From Tubiluchus corallicola (lineage: Eukaryota > Priapulida > Priapulimorpha > Priapulimorphida > Tubiluchidae): a stretch of DNA of 64,000 nt. This document shows, piece by piece, positions 22,401-34,400 of the stretch; positions within the stretch are counted from its first letter, which is position 1; every line of letters begins with the position of its first letter. Below the pieces are notes generated by a model. That model worked only from the letters and a program-made list of their open reading frames with translations, did not search any database and was not told the DNA's origin. Location of the stretch: NCBI GenBank assembly GCA_030141605.1, contig JAQGDQ010000214.1, positions 312,105 through 376,104 of the forward strand. The letters run 5' to 3'. Both the position numbers and the translations under genes were made by a program.

Positions 22401-25400
22401 AGTTAAAGCAATAAGACTTAATGTCAGTAACAACAATGCGCTACATTTTACTGGAAGTTAGAGTCGCAATAATATGATGACATATCATGTTACCCAGTTT
22501 TCTGATTCCAATTTCTTCTAAGTCTTCCCAGGAGAGGTCAATTACTTGTTCCAGTGTACCATATCCCTGATTCCTCAGTGTTTCATAGTACTGACACAGT
22601 CCCAGCACCCTTAGCCATTCTCCAATATCCTCCTGGTAAAATAATAGATGAGGCCGTGTAGTCAAAAGATCAGCTATAACTTTTTGAAAATACAAAAAAA
22701 CTTCTAATGCATGTGAACATTATATGCTGGCAGTCAATACTTAGCGTATGGAACATGTTTACTTACAGGCATGTACTCTGGAATACCGTCAGGAATGTTA
22801 AGTTTTGATATTTCAGCTTTTAACCTCTTCCTATGGCCTGGCTTTGTTATGCCTATAGCAGTCATATCCTAGAAAGTCACAAATATAAATATTATTAACT
22901 TCTTTGCATAAACCTTTAAGGGACACACGTTTAATCAGAATTTATCACATCATCCTGTTAAATACAAAAGTTTCCGCTTTATCCTATGACTGTAACTAGG
23001 TTAGGCTAAGTACCTCTGGCGTCATTCTGGTTATTGTATGCATGTCATAACCAGTTTGCACAAAATTCTGGAAGTATTCTTCAAAACGTATATCAGCTAA
23101 CCAGGAGCTCATAACTTCAGTGTCCTGTAAAAGCAGAAATCAAACTAAATGGCAAGCGTGACTGTAAAAAAGTAAGGAACATGAAAAGTAGTTAAGTGGA
23201 CAGTTTATATAAAGCATTTCCACATTGACAAACAGGTTGTTAATTAGCAAAAGTGCAAAATAAGAATTTTTTGAGAAAGATACACTAATGGGGGGCATAT
23301 AATGACTTTCAGAAAATAAATCACATTTTTAGAACACAGCGTAATGGTAAAACAACAACAGCTATTATTAAACTATAGCACACTGTATGCGGAAAACTTG
23401 GAATCTGATTTCACTCGCAGTTTCCTAGAAAACCGTGTTAGTAGAAGGAATATCAGCCGTAAAATTCTTTTAGAAAATTGAACAATTTCGTTTGACTGAA
23501 ACACAATTTATCGGCTTTAACCTTCCCTAGTGAAAACCATTTCAGATAACCGCTCACACTTAGTATCCATAATTTACCAAAGCACCACAAAAATGTAAAT
23601 TTAATGTAACTCTGCTTTATTAGTATAGTTAACAGCAGCCATTTAAAAAGTTGCCGGATGAGAGCCAGACAATTGTCTACAGTATTTCACAGTTTCTTAA
23701 TGTTAAATTCAGTGTCACGTGAAGAAATGCTAGCCAGAAAGGACAACATCAAGTTAGCTTACAAAATGCATTGTAATTGCTGTATTAAACGTGTAAAAAC
23801 TACGATTTTTAATACCCAATTTAGAGTAGAAGATAGGTTTTTTCTAGGGTATCTAATGGCCAAGCGCAATAAATAGCCAAACCAAAGCAAGTGTGTCATA
23901 ATAATAAACGAAATTCGTTAAATTTTGGTAAGCATCGAGCAACTACCTGCATGCCTGCATCAAAGAGCTCGGCTACATTGACTACACTAGAATAACCGCT
24001 CTCTTCAAGCCTGTCCAAACTTCCCATACTTGAGCTAGAGCAACTGTGGTAACTTTGCCTGCCAGAATCGTAGCCGTGTGACAAGAGTCGATGTTGTATG
24101 CCCGTAAATGCAGCAGGCTGAAAACAGAAACAATTTATAATGATTTTCCAAAATTATAAGAGCAAGTTTCACAAGAATTGCAAAATAAGCAGATCAGAGA
24201 CATTATGCATACCTACAATAAAGCAATTTACATGTAGTCCTCGAGCCAGACCCCAAAATATCACGAATTGGTACCGCCTAAAAGAACAACACCTACCATC
24301 TAAAAGCCCTATACTTGCAAACAATGAAACCACATGACAGACCTTCTCCATTCACAGCTTAGCGGCAAGAAACACATTTCAACAAACACATTTTAGCCCT
24401 TAAAACAGATATGGTTAGCAGAACTTAAGGGTAGGGCAAGTGCAAAAATCAATTTCTCCACAACCAATGGGTCTCTTCCAACATGCGACCCCTCAAAATG
24501 TTGACCTTAGCGAGTCCTATATTTCTGTACAAGTCACATAAGGCTTGTTGGAATTTGGTCAACAATGGTCAAAAGGGATTGAATTTCAGCAAAATAATGA
24601 AAAATTGCTCGCCTTTACACTAGAAGCACAAAACTTTGCACAAAGCAAGGACTCGTCATGTTAATTAATTATGCATATAGGGCTAATCCATAATCATTCA
24701 CTATGACTATCATTTTCAATATGGCCCCCAGTAGCTTAAGAAAGCAAGCAGTTCAGGTAATCGAAATCAGTCATCAGATTTTTTTTTAAATATTGGAGGA
24801 GGATGTATGTTGATCAGCTTTAATGGACCCCAGTTATCAGAATTTCAGAAAATCCTGGAAGATAATGTAGCTTAAATAGCTTAAGGTATGGGCCAAAGAC
24901 AGATTATTTATAAGACTGCTTAAAGGAATGTAAATTTTGATGAACATGCTGAAACTGCCATTGTGTTGTTACCTACCTAACCTGTGAGAAAAGACTAAAA
25001 AGGTAGACTCAGCCGAGAGATGGCAGCCAATTTGATAATAATTCACAGACAAAACAATGAGAGATTTCGTACAAAAGTAATGATGCTAACCTTTTGGTAC
25101 ACTGTACTCCCGCTTCCGCTGTCTAAACTGGTTATGCTGTTTCGTTGGCTATCGGCGGGACTGTTGTCGTTGCTGGCAGCAGGACTGTTCGCTCGTTCAG
25201 CTGCCTCACGGTTAAATGGAAAGAGTGGCTGCGTTCGATCATATAACGCAGTATGTTTGTGTGGCACGTAAGGATCTGTTAAAAAAAGTAAATATTAATT
25301 TTCTTAAATAGATGTACTCAGACATAATTAGTACAGGTGAGCGTTCTCTACCAAAAAGCGAATTCGCATCGAACCAAATTTCAGTATTTGAAATTCGAAT

Positions 25401-28400
25401 AGAGTTTGAAACATTTTCGAACTACCAGTAAAAAGTAGTCTCACAAAAATGCTGCACATTGCTCGATTTTGCTCTGCAGTAAAACCACTGATAATTTGTT
25501 TAAAAATTGTGCGCAGAAATCATCGCTAAACTGCGCTAACTGCATGATGTTTCAAACGTTTTAATGATAACGAACGTATGTGGTTGAAGCGCTGAATTAA
25601 TTTTAGGCTTGAAGCAAATTCGAACTAAAAAAAGTCCTTCGAAACTAATGGGCTGCAAATTTTTGGTATTAATGCTAGTGGCAGGACCGAAACCTGGCTC
25701 ATTTTTAATGATAGCCTTCCAAGATGCGAGAAATGTCTTAGCCACGGCCACAAATGTATAACACATTAGGGGATATGCCACCCTACAGCATACAGAATTA
25801 GTTTTGCTAGTGGTAACATATCCAATCTTAGCATGGCTGGCACTATTTAGCTTCACAGCTAATTACACTCATTGTGACCCAGTGATTATTAAGCTTCTCC
25901 TCTCATGTTTAATTAAGATAAATAAAAGCATTCGAAATACGGGTACTAAGAAAACACAAATACCTATATCTTACAAAAGTGGCAGCAATACTAACTCATC
26001 TCTGACACCATTTACATACATTTATCACATGTCTAGCTGCCAGGCTAAATAACGGTCAACAACACAATATCAACAATTCCAGTTTCCAAATTTAGTGCCA
26101 ATCAACAATGTCTAATATATATGATTATAAAATAAAGAAATAAAAATATCCCCTCAACCTAACTTACTTAACGAATGATTTCCACTCAAGTGGTACAGCC
26201 AGGAGAAACTTGATATCGTGTATGGACCACGTGACGTATTCCCTCAATTACTTTTCATTTTGGTAAACTACAAATCCTTAGTCAACACTTCTACTTAATA
26301 AAAATTAACTCCCTTGGAGACAAAATTCATAAATGAAAATCTTCCCAGTTTTGAGGTTACCTGGCGTTTGTGCACGACCACTTTCAATAATCTCAGCCGA
26401 GCGAGGATGACTAGTGAAATTAACATTGAGTGACAAGCGGCCGTGAGAGTGTGAATACGGCATCTGATGTGGAGTAGAAGGAGGCACAGGACTTGACATC
26501 TCTTTTTTATTTAGAAAATCTGCAAAATGGAACACAAATATTTTAATAGTTTCACCTACTGAAAAGCAAATTATAAGGAGCTTCAACATACATTTAACGA
26601 AGACACACGTTAAACAGACAACGTTGTGTAACTGAAACCTAAAAATAAAGGTAATTACAAAAATGAGTTACATCAGGCTGTGCAAGTGAAGCGTAACAGA
26701 AAATTAAAATATCCAACAGTCAGTATTTAAAGTGTCCATAAACTCATGATTTTGAGTTGATAAATTCACAATGAAACACATAAATGAGCCAAAATTAACA
26801 TATTAGTTATTATGCAACAACATAGCTGCCAAGTATGATGACTTGTTTTCAATAGTATCTCTCTTCTTCTTACATCTCAATTCTAATAATATCCCACAGC
26901 AATCGATTAATTACCACAGATCATGTTTGCTTTGCTGTCTCCAACAGCAATAAGTTCTTTTCCTGTTTGGAGTAATAGTGAGCAATGCTCTACTGGTTTT
27001 CATTAAACTTCAGCCGAAATAAAACTAAAAAGGTGCAACAAAATAATGTGCAATGTTCCCATTAGGTGAGTATTGTTTTGAAGATTGACAGAAGAGAAGA
27101 CAGCAGACTATTGACTCCAGACAGCATATTGGATACCACTCCACTAATATGTATGATGTTAAGTTTACATCACTGAATACAGACCATCAAAATTTATCCA
27201 ATAACAGGAAAAGGATGTGCCATTAAGAACAAGGTGCCTCGATATTTCCTTTATTTGCTGTATGGCAGCAAGGTATAAGTATAGGTATTAGCTGAAATTC
27301 AAACTAAGTTGTGGAAGTTTTATAAGATGACATTTATTGAGATATCTGTGCTTACGAAAGACTATGAAACAATCTCAAAATGGCTGCGATTTTAGCAAAT
27401 TATGCATTGATTCTTATTGGTGGACTAGTTTCAACTCTTTATCGATCAAATGGTAAGATGAATTATCTACTTTTTAAAATTATTTCAACAAAGTTGTTTT
27501 ACAAATAATGGAACGGAAGTAAAAGCAATAAATTATTGATTACCGCTGATTTTTAGGAGAAGAACTACCAAGCTATCAATGTGATGCAGAAAAGATTCGG
27601 GCCGGGGATGACTGGATGCGAACGATCGATACGCGCCGAAGTCCGACTGGGTACATAGAGTCTCCAAATTTTCCAAGTAATTATGTCAATGCTATGACAC
27701 CAAAAGGAATCAGGATAAAAGGGTTAGGCCACTCATCATGCACATGGCTTATAATGGGGAATCGTATAAGCTTTGATGTGGTGGATTTCCAACTTGAAAC
27801 GCCAAAACAGTCTGGTACAAAGGCATTTTGTAAAGATTATTTTCAGATCGACCAAGGGCAAAGGTTCTGTGGAAGCAGCATAAACATGACTGGACTCAGC
27901 CAGTACACTGCTCCAGTGATGATCCACTTTTTCGTGGATGATTCTAAGATAGGAAGAGGTTTCCGCATAAAATATAATGGTAAGAAGCACAAGTGTTACA
28001 TAAAATGACAGAAAATTCAAAGTCACTTTAAATTCAACATAAGAGTGATGGTTAGAGCAATTACAAAAACATGACTTTAACATGTACAGAAATTTTTATA
28101 TTTTGCAGAAGAAAAACAGACACCTTTGACAGGTCCCACTAAAGATACATCAGTTGATGCTCTTACAGAATCTCCAGACCTGACTGAAACTCCTGTTAAT
28201 GAGGCATCATCATCAGGTACGATTTACTTGTAGTTAAAGGAAAACAGGACCCAAACTCAAACTATAGGTGAAAACAATCTACTGTATAGAATATTGAAAG
28301 GGAACATACTACTTTTTTCAAGAACGACTTACGTGAAAGAGTTATTGGCAGAGAAATGTAATTTCACGTTTGTGCCACTAGTTCTTGGCCATGCATGTTA

Positions 28401-31400
28401 CCATTCACTATAGTTAGAAGGGCACTAGTATCAGTGTTTAACGTGCACAAAAACAGGTGCTGTACCTCTCAGTTCAGAGGTGTTCCGTTGTGATTCAGTG
28501 CACATGTTCTAGAGTTCATGAGTGAACAACCGGTAGATAAATTGAAAATATGATTTTAAACTCAAAATTTTCCAAATTTTTGTAAATCACGCTTAATGTT
28601 GCACAGTAGCACCGTATTTCAACTTTCACGTGTAACAAATTTGTGGAGTGTTTGTGCTGTTGAAGATTGTATTCAGTTGTGATGTCATCACTAGTTGAGC
28701 TCGCCTGACCATTAATTAAGCTTTTAAACCTATCATTTAATTATCCGAAATGGTATGATTGATTGGTATTGATATGGTAATGATGGCACAGGGATTCAAA
28801 TGATATTGATTATAGCTTTTAAAAAGTATAAGTACTTCAAAACAGGGTAGTATATGAAAAATCATCCTGTTTTCCTTTAACTCTTGGAGCAATGGCTGCA
28901 TAATGTAAACTTTTCATTAGCACGTTGGTGTGTAGTTTGTTTTCAATTTGATACAAAACTGTGTTTCAAGTCTCTGTGATTTATACTAAACTGACAATTA
29001 TTGATTTTTTTAGCGGGAGCAACTGTGGCCATATTTGCTGGAGGTTTTGTTCTGGGTTGTTTGCTGCTATTTGGAATAGCTTTTCTATACAAAAGGTAAG
29101 GAAATTTTCTATTAGTTTCACCTAATCTTGTCATTAGGAATCATCTCTGTGTTATATAATATAACCTTGCTTTGATGTTTTATTAAAAATGTATATTTAA
29201 CAACATAAAAGATCATGATATTTACACCCCACAAAAATGACTGACAACACACTGCTAGCTCATTAAAAACTCGACCGTTTAGTTCCATCATTTCCTTACG
29301 AAAGCTAATAGAGACCAGTACTATCGTCACAACTCAACATTTATTAATACCATTTTCAATAGGTGTAAAAATGTGCAGATCCACAAATCCTCCACTACAA
29401 ATCCACCAGAAGCAACTTGGACAAACGCTGCTGACGCCTGTCACATATACGAAGAACTGGACAAACGAAAAACCACTTTAAGTAACTCCCGACAAACGGG
29501 GGTTGTGTACGAAGCCGTGGACGATAATCGACCCGCTTCAACAAATGCAAAACAGAAAGGTAAAGGTGCCAATTGTGTAAATATACAAGGTCCAGCTTGT
29601 TATATGGATATGACGGGCTCAACAAAATCCAGAATGTACGGTGGATATGAAGCTGCAAAGTATAAAGAGCAAAATGGAGGCTATATTGAGATTATAAAAT
29701 AAAATCAGCATCGAAGATTAATATAAATACCAAATATGCAGTGCTTAACATGCAATATTGCTCAATCACATTTTGTCTTATTGGCTTGAGAAACCCTCAT
29801 GTAAAATTCTGGTGACAGTACCAAATAAGATTTGAAAAGACTTGTGATTACTTTGAATGATTTCAAGTTGAAAAGCAAACTAGGAAACTCAGTCACTACA
29901 AAAATAAGAAATCCAGGACAACCGACTTACATAGCTAAAAGTCGTGCAACGGGAGCAACTAAGTTGTAAGTTTTGATATAACCTGATTGTTGATATTTCT
30001 CGTTTTTTGTGTGATGTCAAATTTGTTTAGTTATGTCAAGTTTACCTGTTCGGAAATAACTCTGCAAGAAGGTTAAAAAAGTTAGTGTCAAGCGCTGGCA
30101 AGCATTCTATCCACGTCTTCAGATTTTCACAATCATAACTGCACAAATGTTAGTGCACCAATCATTAGAATCACTGATACCTACCATGACTGTGGGCTGG
30201 TTGAAGAACCGTCACTGATTTACTGTCATTAGTCCCATGGACACTTTTATCCACAGCATCTGTTGAATTTGAATGAGTGCTGTTCAAGTTTTGCAGTGAG
30301 CCTTGAGAGACGATGCCAGTCTTATGATGATTTGCGATGATCCTGTTATTTCCACCTGCAAAAAAGCATTTTCATTTTAATTATTATGTAAAATTATAAT
30401 TTTAGTAAACTTAAAATAAATGACTTTTTAGTCTTATAACGGCAACTCTGTTTATCAACTTTATTTTTTCACGCCGGTCATAAAGATAATTATATGAGCC
30501 TCACGCATACATTTTATTAAGATCTGAATATTACAACTGCAAGGTATTCCCCCGCTAACGAATTCAGGAAGCAATTAGAGGCAGTGGCAGAATGCTCAAG
30601 CTATGTGTTTAGTCTATGTAAACATAATTACATGCAGCTAAAGTTAATCTCATTAACATGGGAAAGTCAATGACCAATTTCCCAAAACTTTTTAGCAACC
30701 TTACCACGAATTTGTGCTGCATTTGGTCTCAATAGCTACTTGAAAGACTTGAGAAAAATAATAGTTTAAAGTTGTCGATAGCAAACTTACCGAGTTTATC
30801 GACTAGAACAACTGCTGTAGAAGGAAAGAAACCAGTTCGAGAGACATGGTTCTCTCCGAATACCATGCCCTTCCACTTTCCGTCTGGATTCTGCTCCAAA
30901 ACCTACAAAAACGACTTGTTTATTACTCCATTCGTTACCTTGATTTACAATTGCACGCGCCAGGCTGATATGATTCCAATAACGCATGCCTCAAATTTTA
31001 GGGTAACTCATTTGCAAAGGAATACAATCTTTGTCCTGTATTGCTATGAAACATGGGCACCTGATGAAACCAGTCTGCTAAGATATGTCACTAGCACCAC
31101 ACAAAACAAAAGCGAGGAACGATAGGTTAATGCCCGAACGAGAAGCCAGAACACTTGTGTGTGATATCAGCTTGTAAATGGCCCATTATCATCACAACAA
31201 AGTGTGAAAAAACAATTCACTTGCCGAAAATTAATTCTTTTTCACCACATAATGTCAGAAACCAAATTTCTCTGTTCAAAACATGTAAAGACGTTTTAAC
31301 TCCAGAAGAGAGCGCAAGAAAAATTAACCAAACTTTTTAAGGTTTGACTGGGCTTCTAAGAAAAATGAGATTGGGGCATGACAGTTTTTACAACTGATTT

Positions 31401-34400
31401 TTCAGATGTATTTGATTTCAAAGCCACCAGTGAAAATAGTCAACCGCGAAAAAATGTTTAGAGTAAACATCTCCATCGTTATCGATCGATTTTTTCAAGC
31501 TCATTTTTGGAAGCCAGTTTTTCCCAAACATACAAAAACAGCACAGGAAAAATTACCACTGGTAGAAAATGTTCAAGTCAAAACAAAGCAACAAAAATTG
31601 GTAAAAAATGCAAAACAATGAACTTAAAAACAAGAAGTGAAAAGCAATGACAGTTCGTTTGTGATGGACTATACTTTTGCATCCTTACAAAACATTTATA
31701 CAGCAACTCAGTAAGATCAAGTATAGAACATAATTTTTAGTAGTAACCGCGATTTAGTACCCATTATTACAACAAGGCTATTTTTCGATATAGTTTAAAC
31801 CAAAATGGTGCAATGTCAATAAGATCTGCCATGTGCTTAAATGATAATACATAATTCTGATACTTCTGATAGACAATTGTGTCGAGAAAGACAGATTTTT
31901 TATATTTAAAATATATAATATAATTAAATAATATACGGGATCGTTTCCATCCTAAGTTGAATTTTAAAAATATAAAAAATTTTAAAAATAACGAAAAACA
32001 AAAACATTATCTTGTTCACTCACGTTAACGAAACCACGAAACACTCTGAGTAATTATCTGACAGAAGCCAAAATCTTGCACAAATTTATGAAATTAAAAA
32101 TTCCATAAATGTTTCACTATAAAAATGGAATAACAAGTAACGTATAGCATTTCAAATGCTGGCTAACAAAAACTCATTTCGTGACCATCACCATCGTCAT
32201 CATACATCACGTACACTGAATGTGCATGGCATTTGAATCAAGATAACGTGACATGGGGCAGCGTGGTACATTACACATACACATGCCTAAGGTGTGAAAA
32301 TAAACACCGTGTATTTCTAAGTGGACAGGCAGCAGCGAGGATAAATAGACAGAAATAGCAGCTGCTGTAGAGAAAATGATAAGTAACACTCGTGAGCCTG
32401 TTTCCGGTGCTGCAATATCTCTTAAGTCTGGGTACTACGCACTGCACCTGTTTGGTGACCTATCTACTCATGTATCGGAAAAAGAGCCATGATAACTCAA
32501 CCTGGGAGCTGGGGATGGCAGCTTCACTAACGGAAACAATTATCGTTTTTTTCCACCCGACGGCATTTTTGCTAGCTCTCGCAGCACGGGTTATACATGA
32601 ACAAGCATGACTAAATGTGTAAGGTGTATATAATATGCAATGCACCATTACAACACATCTTCAGCAACGTAATAAGCGTAAAATACTATTAAATTTTATG
32701 CATAGTACACATTTTTACGTCAAACATAAAATTGTGGTGCACTATACATTGATATATCTAGAACTAGCAGATAGCTATGTACTATACATTGATATATCCA
32801 GAACGAGCAGTTAGCTATGTGCTATATATATACATCGATATATCCAGAACGAGCAGTTAGCTATGTGCTATAAATTGACATATCCAGAACGAGCAGTTAG
32901 CTATGCACTATACATTGATATATCCAGAACGAGCAGTTAGCTATCTACTATACATTGATATATCCAGAACGAGCAGTTAGCTATCTACTATACATTGATA
33001 TATCCAGAACGAGCAGTTAGCTATGTACTATACATTGACATATCCAGAACGAGCAGTTAGCTATGTACTATACATTGATATATCCAGAACGAGCAGTTAG
33101 CTATTTACTATACATTGACATATCCAGAACGAGCAGTTAGCTATGCACTATACATTGACATATCCAGAACGAGCAGTTAGCTATGTACTATACATTGACA
33201 TATCCAGAATTAGCAGTTTGCTATGTGCTATACATTGATATATCTATAACTAGTAGTTAGCTAAATCAAATAGACGAATACATTAGCTAAAATTCATATA
33301 AATACATTGTATATATGTATATACATATACGCATTCTAATACTTACAACACCTTTATTTCAAACAGTATGGGGTAAATTTTAAACGTTTGATCTATGAAT
33401 TTTAAACGGGTGAAACGTCACTTCGAATAATAATAATGACTATCACATACACAGATTAAGCCTAATTTTACCTCAAAAATTGCCCGTAATGATGCAAGCA
33501 ATGTGCAAGGAACCAAAAACACATATGCTTGCAAAGCTAGAAAACTTATACCCAGCTGAATAATAAACTTCACTAAAACGCCAAACATGTCCATGTTACT
33601 AATAAAATATTCTTGCATTAATGGGTAAATTTATGCGTTTATGGTCCGCATTAAAAATCGTAATTACTGCAAAACCAACTAACCATGTCGTAATTATTAC
33701 ACAAAGAAAAGTTTGAAGAATTTAGCGAACAAAGGTCACGCTGACTTAGCAGATACGTATACTTTAGTTGAAAACAAAGCCACAATTACTGATGACTGAG
33801 AGAAAAAATTCTGAGTTTTTTTATATTGACTTTTAGAACAGTAGGAGGACAGAGATTTTGTAATAGTATATTAAAGACTCCACCACTTTTCCTACTTTCT
33901 TGTAAATGCTTGAACTTACTGTGGTGCCATACCATGCACAGTGCTTACTTAAAACTAAGTAACAGTCGCCATCTATTATTATTATTAGGAATTAACAGAA
34001 AGTAACATATCTTTACATGTCGTTTTTAACTGCGCGATTCATAATAAATTGATCTGTATTTTATGTAAATACACAGGCAAGTCATTAAAACGGCTCTCAA
34101 GAATTTTTGACAACTAATTAACGATAATAGCGAGGCGCGCATGTGCGCAAATTTTGCTGCTAATTAAGCACCAAACGTATAAAGGTTTCCTAAACAGCTG
34201 TATGGAAATAAACCCGTTTAACATTTAACTGCATTTTGTCACTAAACTTCGCTTAAAAGCCTAAGTTTTAATTTAAGCGAATTCACAAACACAAAGCAAC
34301 GTTGTAAACTAGCTACAAAATGTTTCTCTAGCAATACGCGCGCATGGGTTGAACACGCTGCAAAGTTATGCAATTTTGCTACTAATTAATCACCAAACGT

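Noticed and set aside
32739-33264. CRISPR-like repeat array
   Set aside because: The 40-bp units are contiguous without unique spacers, and the context is a eukaryotic intron.
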